Positions 8,333 to 16,909 of a DNA stretch of 64,000 nt are shown piece by piece (the stretch's first letter is position 1; every line of letters begins with the position of its first letter). The notes under the pieces were generated by a model. It ran no database searches. It was not told the DNA's origin and saw nothing but the letters and a program-made list of their open reading frames with translations. The stretch comes from Sphingobium_A sp965228065. GTDB taxonomy: Bacteria; Pseudomonadota; Alphaproteobacteria; Sphingomonadales; Sphingomonadaceae. Location of the stretch: positions 5,704,001 to 5,768,000 of the forward strand of contig OZ245788.1 in NCBI GenBank assembly GCA_965228065.1. Reading direction: 5' to 3'. Position numbers and translations under genes: made by a program.

Positions 8333-9271
8333 CTAAACCCCACGCGCGGTGAACACCGACCAGCCGGTGGCGTCGGACAGCCGCTCGAGCGCGAACGACC
8401 CGAGCTGCGAATTGCCGCGATCATTGAGTCCGGGCGACCAGACGGCGATCGACGCCTCTCCCGGCACGATCGCCAAAATACCCCCGCCAACCCCCGATTT
8501 GCCGGGGATGCCGACGCGGAAGGCGAATTCGCCCGATCCGTCATAATGGCCGCAGGTGAGCATCAGCGCATTGATCCGTCGCGCGCGAAGCGCTGAAACC
8601 ACCGGCCGGCCCGTACCGGGATGCAGCCCGTCATGCGCCAGGAACCGACCGGCCATGGCGAGCTGTCGGCAACTCATCGCCAGCGCGCACTGGTTGAAAT
8701 AGACATTGAGCGCATCCTCGACGCGCCGGCCCATATTGCCGAACGCCTTCATGTAATTGGCCAGTGCGATATTGCGGAATCCGGTCTCCGCCTCCGAACC
8801 GGCAACCTCGATATCGATCGCGATGCCGTCATCATCGGCCAGATAGCGGACGAAACGGAGGATCTCCCCGATCGTCGCGCGCGGATCGCCGCTGCCCAGC
8901 ACCACATCGCTCACCACCAGCGCGCCCGCATTGATGAAGGGATTGCGTGGGATACCCTGTTCCTGCTCGAGCTGGACGATCGAGTTGAATGCCGATCCCG
9001 AGGGTTCGCGCCCCACCCTTTTCCAGAGCGCGGGACCGGCCTTGCCGAGCGCCATGGTCAGCGTGAACACTTTCGAGATACTCTGGATCGAGAAGGCGGC
9101 GTCCGCTTCACCCGCGGTAAAGACACGCCCGTCGGCCGTGACCACGGCAAGGCCGAACCGCGCAGGATCGACCTTGGCGAGCGCCGGAATATAGTCCGCC
9201 ACGCACCCGCGATCCGGCGCCGCGGCGACCTCCTGCGCGATTGCGTCGATGATGTGCTGGATATCCGGCAA
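8333..9271 (-). CDS. glsA: Glutaminase
   Basis: A 312-aa cytoplasmic glutaminase that hydrolyses L-glutamine to glutamate and ammonia. It is related to serine beta-lactamase folds: the catalytic Ser64 and Lys67 are in FSIQSISKVFT, and downstream are NPFINAGA, GAFNS-like and YFNQCALAMSCRQLA blocks. Length matches the family. The stop lies two bases past the tandem palindromes, which probably end its transcript. Confidence 0.95.
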   Translation of the reverse strand: MPDIQHIIDAIAQEVAAAPDRGCVADYIPALAKVDPARFGLAVVTADGRVFTAGEADAAFSIQSISKVFTLTMALGKAGPALWKRVGREPSGSAFNSIVQLEQEQGIPRNPFINAGALVVSDVVLGSGDPRATIGEILRFVRYLADDDGIAIDIEVAGSEAETGFRNIALANYMKAFGNMGRRVEDALNVYFNQCALAMSCRQLAMAGRFLAHDGLHPGTGRPVVSALRARRINALMLTCGHYDGSGEFAFRVGIPGKSGVGGGILAIVPGEASIAVWSPGLNDRGNSQLGSFALERLSDATGWSVFTARGV

Positions 9272-9428
9272 ACCATTTCCCCTTCGCCGACGCCTTAACC
9301 GGTTCGCCAGCCGGCATCACCCGATTTCGGAGCGTGACCTTTGCGCAACAGCTCATCGATATATTTGAACGATTGACCGCAATCTCAACCAATGAGCTAA
9401 TATATCATCCACTGAGAGGAGACGGTGC

Positions 9429-10340
9429 ATGCGCAAGCTTTCCGGACTGGTCTTGATATCACTCGTATCCACGCTGGCCCTTGCCGGCTGCAGCAAACCG
9501 GCCCCGTCGGAAAATGCAGTCGAAATGCAGACGCTGTCGGTCGAAGATGCAAGCGAAGCGCCCGCAGCGGGGCGAGCAAGCCCACCCGGCATCGCCCCCA
9601 CCGCGGCGCCCGGAGTCGCCTTCAATTATCGCTACGATTTCCGCATGGGCGCGACGAAGATCGGTGAAACCCAGGAGAGGCATGCCCAGGCCTGCGAAAA
9701 ACTGGGGATCGACCGTTGCCGCATCACCGGCATGTCATATCAACTCGTCAACGACCGCGACATTTCGGCGATGCTCGCCTTCAAGCTTGAGCCCTCGCTG
9801 GCGCGGCAATTCGGCAAAGACGGGATCGGGCTGGTCAAGGCGGCGGAGGGCATGCTCGTTCGCAGCGAGATCAGCGGCGTCGACGCGGGCTCGGCGATCA
9901 GCGCCGCCGGCCGCGCGCAGGGGCGGTTGCGCGACGAACGCGCGCGACTGGAAGACCGGTTGAAGCAACCCAAACTGACCGAAGCCGAGCGCTCGGAGGT
10001 TCGGGGCCGGCTCGAGGATATCGCGCGCCAGATCGAATCGACCAATGTCACGCGTGAAGAGAATCAGGAATCGCTCGCCAACACGCCGATGGTGTTCAAT
10101 TACGGATCGGGGGACGTTGTGCCCGGCTTCGATGTCGGATCGCCGCTGCGCGACGCGTTCCGCACCGCCGGAGAAACCTTTGTCGGCGCGATCGCCATAT
10201 TCATCGTCATTCTCGGCGCATTGCTGCCGCTATTCCTGCTGGCGGCACTCGCCTGGGGGGTCTGGCGGCTGCTGCGTCCGATCGTCCGAAAATGGCGCCC
10301 CGGCTCGCCCGAATCCGCCGCACCACCTGCGACGGATTGA
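9429..10340 (+). CDS. DUF4349-like lipoprotein with C-terminal membrane segment
   Basis: A 303-aa envelope protein. The lipobox LALAGC puts the lipidated Cys at about residue 21. A Pro/Ala-rich linker leads to a periplasmic domain with a predicted coiled coil at residues ~160-205 (RLRDERARLEDRLKQ). A transmembrane helix at ~255-280 precedes a basic tail. This architecture resembles the DUF4349 family, whose function is unknown. Family assignment is by pattern only. Confidence 0.75.
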   Translation: MRKLSGLVLISLVSTLALAGCSKPAPSENAVEMQTLSVEDASEAPAAGRASPPGIAPTAAPGVAFNYRYDFRMGATKIGETQERHAQACEKLGIDRCRITGMSYQLVNDRDISAMLAFKLEPSLARQFGKDGIGLVKAAEGMLVRSEISGVDAGSAISAAGRAQGRLRDERARLEDRLKQPKLTEAERSEVRGRLEDIARQIESTNVTREENQESLANTPMVFNYGSGDVVPGFDVGSPLRDAFRTAGETFVGAIAIFIVILGALLPLFLLAALAWGVWRLLRPIVRKWRPGSPESAAPPATD

Positions 10341-10348
10341 TCGCGCAA

Positions 10349-10377
10349 TTGCACCCCCGGTGCCGTTGAGCTATAGG
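10349..10377 (+). promoter_or_regulatory. Predicted purC promoter
   Basis: TTGCAC (10349-10354), a 17-base spacer and TATAGG (10372-10377) make a good housekeeping-sigma promoter. A transcript starting near 10384 would run almost at once into the intrinsic terminator at 10390-10438. Confidence 0.55.
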
Positions 10378-10389
10378 CGCCCCCTTCCA

Positions 10390-10438
10390 GCCCCGGCCTG
10401 CGCATCGCCTAGCGTCGCGCGGCCGGGGCCGCTTTTTT
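10390..10438 (+). terminator. Intrinsic terminator in the purC leader
   Basis: A 9-bp GC stem (GCCCCGGCC / GGCCGGGGC) with a 22-base loop is followed by CGC and six Ts. The T-run ends 15 bases before the purC ATG and the ribosome site CAGGGG follows it. It can end the upstream lipoprotein transcript, but it also lies downstream of the predicted purC promoter, so it may attenuate purC. Confidence 0.75.
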
Positions 10439-10453
10439 CAGGGGTTCGCGCCG

Positions 10454-11233
10454 ATGACCCGCCGTCGCCAGATCTACGAAGGCAAGGCCAAGATTTTGTA
10501 TGAGGGGCCGGAACCAGGCACCCTGATCCAGTATTTCAAGGACGACGCCACCGCGTTCAATGCCCAGAAAAAGGGCACGATCAACGGCAAGGGCGTGCTG
10601 AACAACCGGATTTCCGAACACATCTTCACGATGCTCGGCAATATCGGCATTCCGCATCACTTTATTCGCCGCCTCAACATGCGCGAGCAGCTCATTCGCC
10701 AGGTCGAGATCGTTCCGATCGAAGTGGTTGTGCGCAACGTCGCGGCGGGCACGCTCAGCAAGCGTCTCGGCATCGAGGAAGGCACGCAGCTTCCCCGCAC
10801 GATCATCGAGTATTGCTACAAGGACGACGCACTCGGCGATCCGATGATCTCCGAGGAGCACATTGCCTGCTTCGGCTGGGCCAGCCAGGAAGAGATGCAC
10901 GACATCGCCGACATGGCGATCCGCGTGAACGATTTCATGAGCGGCCTGTTCGCCGGCATCGGCATCCGGCTGGTCGACTTCAAGCTCGAATTCGGCCGCA
11001 TCTGGGACAATGACTATGCCCGCATCATCCTGGCTGACGAGATCAGCCCGGACGGATGCCGGCTGTGGGACATGACCACCAACGAGAAGCTGGACAAGGA
11101 CCGGTTCCGCCGCGATTTGGGTGGCGAGGTGGAAGCCTATCAGGAAGTCGCGCGCAGGCTGGGCCTGCTGCCCGAGGGCGGCGACAATCCGGTGCTCGAC
11201 CTGGAAAGCCATCGCAAGAAGCGCGGCAAATAA
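10454..11233 (+). CDS. purC: Phosphoribosylaminoimidazole-succinocarboxamide (SAICAR) synthase
   Basis: A 259-aa cytoplasmic enzyme of de novo purine synthesis. It joins aspartate to CAIR using ATP, giving SAICAR. Family blocks are visible: IYEGKAKILYE at the N-terminus, NNRISEHIFTMLGNIGIPHHF, VRNVAAGTLSKRLGIEEGT, and the C-terminal DEISPDGCRLWD. Length fits the short bacterial form. purS-purQ lie 3 kb downstream on the same strand, separated by the M16 peptidase gene. Confidence 0.97.
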   Translation: MTRRRQIYEGKAKILYEGPEPGTLIQYFKDDATAFNAQKKGTINGKGVLNNRISEHIFTMLGNIGIPHHFIRRLNMREQLIRQVEIVPIEVVVRNVAAGTLSKRLGIEEGTQLPRTIIEYCYKDDALGDPMISEEHIACFGWASQEEMHDIADMAIRVNDFMSGLFAGIGIRLVDFKLEFGRIWDNDYARIILADEISPDGCRLWDMTTNEKLDKDRFRRDLGGEVEAYQEVARRLGLLPEGGDNPVLDLESHRKKRGK

Positions 11234-11329
11234 TCGGGCTGATTGGGCAAAGCGCGGCATTGCCGTTCGAAACGTCCAATCCCGATTCCTATACCCCGGC
11301 TAAGACGAGGCCGGGCCTTCGGCTCTGGT

Positions 11330-11362
11330 GGGGGCGATGCTCCAGCGACCCGCATCGCCCCC
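11330..11362. other. Perfect 11-bp inverted repeat between purC and the peptidase gene
   Basis: GGGGGCGATGC and GCATCGCCCCC flank an 11-base loop. No T-run follows on either strand, so a simple intrinsic terminator is not supported. It could stabilise the purC 3' end or be a protein site. Confidence 0.6.
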
Positions 11363-11419
11363 GCCGATTTCGCGCTTGCAGCTTGCCCGCGCCGGCCCGC
11401 CATGCTTGATCGCGTCCCG

Positions 11420-14299
11420 ATGATGCGATCCACCCTGTTGCCCGGGCTGACGGCCTTGTCGCTGCTCGCCGCCTGCCAATCCCTCCCCGTCACGCCGCCG
11501 CCGTCGCCCGTAGCATCGCCTGCTGCCGATCCGGTGGAGCAGGCCTGGGGCTTTGCGCTCAGCGACCTGATCCGCGATCCCGACATTCGCTATGGCGTGC
11601 TGCCCAATGGCATGCGCTATGCGATCCGGCGCAACACCACGCCGCTGCGCGCCGCATCGATCCGGCTGCGTTTCGATGTAGGATCGACCGCCGAGGCCGA
11701 AGACCAGCGCGGTTTGGCCCATTTCCTCGAGCATATGGCATTCAACGGATCGACCCATGTTCCCGAGGGGGACATGATCAAGATCCTCGAACGTCACGGT
11801 CTGGCCTTTGGGCCCGATACCAATGCCAGCACATCCTTCACCGAGACGATCTATTCGCTCGACCTGCCCGAAGCCGGCGAGGCGACGGTCGATACCGGGC
11901 TGATGCTGATGCGCGAGGTCGCAGGCGCGCTGACGATCGCGCCCGATGCGGTGAACCGCGAGCGCGGCGTGATCCTTTCTGAACGGCGCGCGCGCGACCA
12001 GTTCGCATTGCGACGGCTGGAGCATTTCATCGATTTCGCATTGCCGGGTACGCCGGTCTCCCGCGCGCTGCCGATCGGCGATCCTGAGGTGATCCGCACC
12101 GCCCCCGCGGATCGCATCCGCGATCTCTATACCCGCTATTATACCCCCGGGCGCGCGGCGATGGTGATCGCGGGCGATATCGATCCCGACGCGATCGAGG
12201 CAAAGCTGCGCGCGCGCTTCGCAGACTGGCGCGCCGCCGACGGAGAGACTGAAGGAAATCCCGGCACAGGCCGGATCGATCCGGCACGGCCCAGCGCGGC
12301 CGCCTATTTCCAGGATCCCGATGTGCCGGCCAATGTCACGATGTTCGTGATCAAGCCACGCGACGATCAGCCGGACAGCATCGCCAAACGCCGCGACGAC
12401 ATGATCCTCAGCCTGGCCAATGCCATCGTCAGCCGGCGCATCGCCCGGCTGGCCCGGCGTGCGGATGCCCCGATCCTGGGCGGCAGCGCCAGCAACGGTG
12501 AGATCTTCTCGACCGCCGAACAGAGCGCAATCACGGTCAGCGCCAAAGGTGACGAGTGGCAGGGTGCGCTGGCCGTCGCCGAGCAGGAATTGCGTCGCGC
12601 GCTGACCCATGGCTTCACTCAGGCCGAACTGGCCGAGCAGCTTGCCAACCTTCGGACCGGGTTCGAGAATGCCGCGCGCCAGGCAGACACGCGACGCAGC
12701 GAAGCGCTGGCAAACGCGATCACCGCCGCGATCGATCAGGACAGCGTGGTGACCACCCCCGCCTATCGCCTGGCATTGTTCGAACGCTTCGCGCCCGAAC
12801 TGACCGTGGCGGCCGTGGACGCAGCGTTTCGTGCATCATGGGCCGGTGCAAATCCGCTGATCCATGTTTCGGGCAAGCGGCCGATGGCCGATCCCCAGCC
12901 CTCGATCCTGGCCGAGCTCGCGCGCAGCCGCGCAGTTGCGGTCGCGCCGGTGGCCGATACCGGGCTCGACAGTTTCGCCTATACCGATTTCGGCGCGGCC
13001 GGGACGGTGGCGGCGGATACGCGCATCGCGGATCTCGGCATCCGCACTGTGCGCTTCGCCAACAATGTCCATCTGTCGATCAAGACCACCGATTTCGAAA
13101 AGGACCGTGTCCGCGTCTCGTTGCGCGTCGGTGGCGGCGCACTCGAATTCGCCAAGGACAAGGCGGGGCTTGCGCTGTTCATGAACAGCGTCTTTTCCGC
13201 GGGCGGGCTGGAGAAGCATAGTTACGATGCGCTCCAGTCGATGCTCGCCGGCCGGTCGGTCACGCTGGGCCTCGCTGCGTCCGACGATCATTTCGGCGGC
13301 ACCATCTCCACCAACCCGCGCGATCTGCCGTTGCAGATGCAGATTTTCGCGGCGTTCCTGACCGCACCGGGTTTCCGGACCGAAGCGGATGGACAATGGC
13401 AGCGGGCGGCCCCGACCTTCTACGACACGCTCGACTCGTCCCCCGGCGCAATCGTCGGCCGCGATGTCGGCCGGATCCTCGCCAGCGGCGATCCGCGCTT
13501 CGGCGTGCCGCCGCTGGATGTTCTGGAACGCCGGAACATGGCCGAACTGCGTACTGCGACCGCTCAGGCATTCCGCAACGGCGCGATCGAGATCGGCATC
13601 GTCGGCGATATCGCGGAGCAGGACGCGATCGACATGGTCGCACGCACCTTGGGCGCACTGCCGATGCGAGAGGCCGGCCCCCGCGCCTTTGCCGAAGCCC
13701 GGCGCGTCGCCTTCCCCACCGATCGCGCGCCGGTCACGCTGCATCACGAAGGCAAGGCCGATCAGGCGATGACGCTCGCTTATTGGCCGACCGCCGACGA
13801 CGCCGATTATCCGCAGGTCGCGCGCCTGACATTGCTCGCCGGCGTCATGCGCCTGATGTTGACGGAGGAACTGCGCGAGCGGCTTGGCGCCACATATTCG
13901 CCTGGCGCATCGTCGGGCATGTCATCCGTCTATCCGGGCTTCGGCCAATTGTCCGCCTCCAGCAACATCGCGCCCGGGGATGCGCCCGCGGTCGAGGCCG
14001 CGATTGCCGAGATCGCCAGGACATTGCGCGACACACCGGTCGACGCCGACTTACTGCTGCGTGCCCGCCAGCCGATCCTGGAGCGTATCGAACGCGGCCG
14101 GCGCGAAAATGCGAGCTGGCTGGCGATCGTCGACCAGGCGCAGAGCGCACCGCGCTATCTGGACCGCTACCGGGTGAGCAAGGCGACCTATCAGGCGATC
14201 ACCGCCGCCGACCTTCAGGCCGCGGCGCGTCGTTATCTGCGGCCCGATGCCATGCTGCGCATTCGCGTGATGCCGGAAGAGGTGCGAACGTCGCAGTAA
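11420..14299 (+). CDS. M16-family zinc metallopeptidase, lipoprotein
   Basis: A 959-aa two-lobed M16 peptidase (pitrilysin/insulinase family). A lipobox-type signal ends LSLLAAC at about residue 19. The inverted zinc motif HFLEH is present in GLAHFLEHMAFNGS, with the downstream glutamate region ETIYSLDLPE. The C-terminal half is the usual inactive M16 domain, containing the substrate-holding pattern ELRERLGATYSPG. It is expected to face the periplasm and degrade peptides. Start choice: ATGs at 11402, 11420 and 11423 are all in frame; 11420 gives the best signal. Confidence 0.9.
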   Translation: MMRSTLLPGLTALSLLAACQSLPVTPPPSPVASPAADPVEQAWGFALSDLIRDPDIRYGVLPNGMRYAIRRNTTPLRAASIRLRFDVGSTAEAEDQRGLAHFLEHMAFNGSTHVPEGDMIKILERHGLAFGPDTNASTSFTETIYSLDLPEAGEATVDTGLMLMREVAGALTIAPDAVNRERGVILSERRARDQFALRRLEHFIDFALPGTPVSRALPIGDPEVIRTAPADRIRDLYTRYYTPGRAAMVIAGDIDPDAIEAKLRARFADWRAADGETEGNPGTGRIDPARPSAAAYFQDPDVPANVTMFVIKPRDDQPDSIAKRRDDMILSLANAIVSRRIARLARRADAPILGGSASNGEIFSTAEQSAITVSAKGDEWQGALAVAEQELRRALTHGFTQAELAEQLANLRTGFENAARQADTRRSEALANAITAAIDQDSVVTTPAYRLALFERFAPELTVAAVDAAFRASWAGANPLIHVSGKRPMADPQPSILAELARSRAVAVAPVADTGLDSFAYTDFGAAGTVAADTRIADLGIRTVRFANNVHLSIKTTDFEKDRVRVSLRVGGGALEFAKDKAGLALFMNSVFSAGGLEKHSYDALQSMLAGRSVTLGLAASDDHFGGTISTNPRDLPLQMQIFAAFLTAPGFRTEADGQWQRAAPTFYDTLDSSPGAIVGRDVGRILASGDPRFGVPPLDVLERRNMAELRTATAQAFRNGAIEIGIVGDIAEQDAIDMVARTLGALPMREAGPRAFAEARRVAFPTDRAPVTLHHEGKADQAMTLAYWPTADDADYPQVARLTLLAGVMRLMLTEELRERLGATYSPGASSGMSSVYPGFGQLSASSNIAPGDAPAVEAAIAEIARTLRDTPVDADLLLRARQPILERIERGRRENASWLAIVDQAQSAPRYLDRYRVSKATYQAITAADLQAAARRYLRPDAMLRIRVMPEEVRTSQ

Positions 14300-14319
14300 C
14301 GGGCCGCCGCCACGCCTCC

Positions 14320-14397
14320 GTCATTGCGAGCGAAGCGTGGCAATCCAGGGATGCGTCCAACATTGGATTGCTTCGTCGCTACGCGCCTCGCAATGAC
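14320..14397. repeat. Dispersed palindromic repeat (CATTGCGAGCGAAGC type)
   Basis: GTCATTGCGAG at the left is matched by CTCGCAATGAC at the right, with further pairing inward (CAATCCA / TGGATTG). The 78-bp element forms a long imperfect hairpin between the peptidase gene and purS. Repeats of this type are widespread in alphaproteobacteria. Confidence 0.8.
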
Positions 14398-14427
14398 AAC
14401 CACCGATCAGACAAAGCCTGAATCGGG

Positions 14428-14456
14428 TTGAACCTTCGGGCCTGCGGCGTCATAGG
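14428..14456 (+). promoter_or_regulatory. Predicted purS promoter
   Basis: TTGAAC (14428-14433), a 17-base spacer and CATAGG (14451-14456) lie 32 bases upstream of the purS ATG, matching the form of the predicted purC promoter. Confidence 0.5.
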
Positions 14457-14487
14457 GGCGGCATTCAACAGCCGCTCGAGGACATCC

Positions 14488-14724
14488 ATGAAGACGCGCA
14501 TTTTCGTCACCCTCAAGGGCGGCGTCCTCGATCCCCAGGGCAAGGCGATCCATCATGCATTGGAAGGCCTCGGCTTCAATGGCGTGAATGACGTGCGCGC
14601 CGGCAAGCTGATCGAACTCGACCTGGACGACAACGTCTCCGACGAGCAGATCGACGAGATGTGCCGCAAGCTGCTCGCGAACACCGTGATCGAAAACTAT
14701 CGCATCGAGAAGGTTCAGGGATGA
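14488..14724 (+). CDS. purS: FGAM synthase, PurS subunit
   Basis: A 78-aa subunit of the three-part formylglycinamidine ribonucleotide synthase (PurL-PurQ-PurS). It begins MKTRIFVTLKGGVLDPQGKA, the family signature, and ends IENYRIEKVQG. PurS bridges the ammonia-producing and synthase subunits. Its stop overlaps the purQ start by 4 bases (ATGA), so the two are translationally coupled. PurL is not in the window. Confidence 0.95.
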   Translation: MKTRIFVTLKGGVLDPQGKAIHHALEGLGFNGVNDVRAGKLIELDLDDNVSDEQIDEMCRKLLANTVIENYRIEKVQG

Positions 14725-15386
14725 AGACCGCGGTCATCGTCTTCCCCGGCTCCAACTGCGACCGCGACCTGGCGGTCGCGCTGGAGCAGGTGACCGGGCG
14801 CAAGGCCGAAATGGTGTGGCACGGCGCGGATACGCTGCCTGAGGGCCTCGGCCTGATCGCACTGCCCGGCGGCTTTTCCTATGGCGATTATCTCCGCGCC
14901 GGCGCGATGTCCGCGCGCAGCCCGATCATGCGGGCCGTGGTCGATGCGGCGGGACGCGGCATGCCCGTGCTGGGCGTCTGCAACGGTTTCCAGGTGCTGG
15001 CCGAGGCGGGCCTTCTGCCCGGTGCGCTGATGCGCAATGCGGGGCTCAACTTCGTCTGCCGCGATGTGCGATTGACGGTGGAGAATGCGCAGAGCGCTTT
15101 CACCAGCCGCTACGACGCCGGCGAGGAGATCACGCTTCCGGTCGCGCATCATGACGGCAATTTCTTCGCCGACGATGCAACGCTCGACCGGCTTGAAGGC
15201 GAAGGCCGCGTGGCGTTCCGCTACGCCGAGTCCGTCAATGGATCGGCTCGCAACATCGCAGGCATCCTCAACGACCAGGGCAATGTGCTGGGCATGATGC
15301 CACACCCCGAGCGCGTGGTCGAAGCCGCACATGGCCGCACCGATGGCCGACGCCTGTTCGAGGGGCTGCTGGAAACCGTGGCGTGA
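14721..15386 (+). CDS. purQ: FGAM synthase, glutaminase subunit PurQ
   Basis: A 221-aa class I glutamine amidotransferase that supplies ammonia to PurL for conversion of FGAR to FGAM. The nucleophile Cys lies in VLGVCNGFQ, and the His-Glu pair in MMPHPERV. The N-terminal VIVFPGSNCDRD and GGFSYGDYLRAGA blocks are typical of PurQ. It overlaps purS by 4 bases. Confidence 0.96.
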   Translation: MKTAVIVFPGSNCDRDLAVALEQVTGRKAEMVWHGADTLPEGLGLIALPGGFSYGDYLRAGAMSARSPIMRAVVDAAGRGMPVLGVCNGFQVLAEAGLLPGALMRNAGLNFVCRDVRLTVENAQSAFTSRYDAGEEITLPVAHHDGNFFADDATLDRLEGEGRVAFRYAESVNGSARNIAGILNDQGNVLGMMPHPERVVEAAHGRTDGRRLFEGLLETVA

Positions 15387-15467
15387 GTGCCTTGTGCCAG
15401 GAGCAGGGATGCTGACGCATCCGCATCCTGGAACGCTCAAGCGCCGCGCGGGCTTGACCGGGCAGCG

Positions 15468-15899
15468 ATGAGGCAGGCCCATCGCAACCCGGTGACAGGC
15501 GGCTGCCTGTGCGGCGCAGTGCGCTTCACGATGGACGCCGAACCGCTCGCCGCGCGCACCTGCTGGTGTCGGCTCTGCCAATATCTCGGCGCGGGCTCCG
15601 CGACCGTCAATGTCGCCTTCCCTGCCGATAAGCTGGCGGTGGATGGAGAGATCCGCTGGCACAAGAGCATCGCGGACAGCGGCAATCACATGCAGCGCGG
15701 CTTCTGCCCCGAATGCGGCACGCCGATTTTCAGCAATGCCGAAGCACGCCCGCACCTGACCTTCATCCGTGCCGGTGCCCTCGACGACCCCGGCCTGATC
15801 GGCCCGCAGGCAACGATCTGGACCAGCCAGGCGCCGGACTGGGCCTGTTTCGACCCTGCGATTCCGCAGCACGAGGCGCAGCTTCCGCCGGTTGCGTGA
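15468..15899 (+). CDS. GFA-domain zinc protein
   Basis: A 143-aa cytoplasmic protein of the glutathione-dependent formaldehyde-activating (GFA/CENP-V) fold. Zinc ligands are visible as GGCLCGAVRF, CWCRLCQ and FCPECGTPIF. Members bind zinc and sometimes glutathione-S-conjugates; most are uncharacterised. The ATG at 15468 was chosen since the conserved region starts right after it; an in-frame GTG at 15387 adds an unlikely extension. It is probably on its own transcript or an extension of purSQ. Confidence 0.85.
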   Translation: MRQAHRNPVTGGCLCGAVRFTMDAEPLAARTCWCRLCQYLGAGSATVNVAFPADKLAVDGEIRWHKSIADSGNHMQRGFCPECGTPIFSNAEARPHLTFIRAGALDDPGLIGPQATIWTSQAPDWACFDPAIPQHEAQLPPVA

Positions 15900-15922
15900 A
15901 CGCCTAGCTGTGTGATTGAAAT

Positions 15923-15945
15923 CCGTTCGGGCTGAGCCCGAACGG
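15923..15945. repeat. Short REP-like palindrome
   Basis: CCGTTCGGGC TGA GCCCGAACGG is a perfect 10-bp stem with a 3-base loop, related to the element at 6925-6955 with its loop deleted. About 70 further bases up to 16017 show nothing recognisable. Confidence 0.75.
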
Positions 15946-16017
15946 TTCAAAGCATATCGCGTATAGATCGCTCAACGCGTCACGCACTTTTAGGCGATTA
16001 TGTAATTTACAAACCCG

Positions 16018-16194
16018 TCATCGAAACAGGTGCTGAAACTGAAAGTACGCGGCCATCATTACTGTGACGCCGCCGACCTGGCACAGGCAGTTAGCCAAGG
16101 TCCGCCAGCCGCTGAATTTCGGCGCTCTCCAAATGCCCATGATGCCGAGGATGAGACAGATCGCGCCAAGGGTAAAAAGCTGCCAGTAGGTCAC
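16018..16194 (-). CDS. 58-aa membrane protein of unknown function
   Basis: Read from a GTG at 16194 to TGA at 16018. Two hydrophobic helices are visible, about residues 5-22 (QLFTLGAICLILGIMGI) and 34-52 (ANCLCQVGGVTVMMAAY), ending FQHLFR. A GGAG site lies 8 bases before the GTG. A 12-codon ORF (MAASYKRLEKRE) immediately upstream ends in TGA overlapping the GTG, which could couple translation. No family is recognised. Confidence 0.6.
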   Translation of the reverse strand: MTYWQLFTLGAICLILGIMGIWRAPKFSGWRTLANCLCQVGGVTVMMAAYFQFQHLFR

Positions 16195-16272
16195 TCCCGC
16201 TTCTCCAACCGCTTATAGCTCGCGGCCATATTATCCTATCTGGTCATATATTTTGACCACAACGGACCAATT

Positions 16273-16566
16273 CTAATCAATCCCGGGCAGATCCGCTGTC
16301 TCGTCGAGGATCGCGATCACCTCGACATTGGTACGATAGCGTCGGCGGATCCGTGCTTCGTCTTCCTCGATCCGCGCGCACCGCAGATCGCGGATCGCGC
16401 GCTCGATCTCCGCCCGGCGCGGCGCGTCATAGGGTTCTTCGCCTGTCCAGTGATTGCAATCCGCACGGCGCTCGACAAACTTCACCACCGGACGCGGCAT
16501 CGCACCGAGCCGTTGCCGGAACGTCGGCACCTCGCCGGCCAAGGCCAGCAGCATCGTCAGAATCAT
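16273..16566 (-). CDS. Small exported protein of unknown function
   Basis: A 97-aa protein with a short hydrophobic leader (MILTMLLALAGEVP). A basic stretch with one cysteine (RADCNHWTGEEPYDAP) follows, then a highly charged helical region. The start overlaps the stop of the preceding gene by 4 bases (ATGA), so it belongs to the operon 17650-16273. Function is unknown. Confidence 0.7.
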   Translation of the reverse strand: MILTMLLALAGEVPTFRQRLGAMPRPVVKFVERRADCNHWTGEEPYDAPRRAEIERAIRDLRCARIEEDEARIRRRYRTNVEVIAILDETADLPGID

Positions 16567-16907
16567 GTCCCTTCTCCGGACCCGGGCACCGCGCCGCGCT
16601 CGAAGATCCGCGTCGTCCGCGCAAGGATCAGCAAGGCCGTCGGCCAGAACAGCGTGTTCCAGATATCCTTGAAATTGGCCGACAGGTCGATCGCGGTTCC
16701 ATAGACCAGGCTATCCCGCAGATCCCAGGCCTCACCGGCCAGCGCCGCGGCCAACACCACCGCCCAGGGCTTCCAGCTCCGGATCGGCCATTTGAAGAGC
16801 AAGGCCGTGCCCAGGAACAGCAGCAGCGCCACATAGATATGGAGCGCATCCTTGGCGAGATGGACATGATCGACCAGCCAGAGTTTCGCCGACTGGAGCG
16901 GGCTCAT
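16563..16907 (-). CDS. Membrane protein of unknown function
   Basis: A 114-aa integral membrane protein with about three hydrophobic helices (ALHIYVALLLFLGTALLF, WAVVLAAALAGEAW, and a C-terminal TLFWPTALLILA). It starts 2 bases after the transporter stop and overlaps the next gene by 4 bases, showing a common transcript. No motif defines its role. Confidence 0.75.
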   Translation of the reverse strand: MSPLQSAKLWLVDHVHLAKDALHIYVALLLFLGTALLFKWPIRSWKPWAVVLAAALAGEAWDLRDSLVYGTAIDLSANFKDIWNTLFWPTALLILARTTRIFERGAVPGSGEGT

Positions 16908-16909
16908 CG

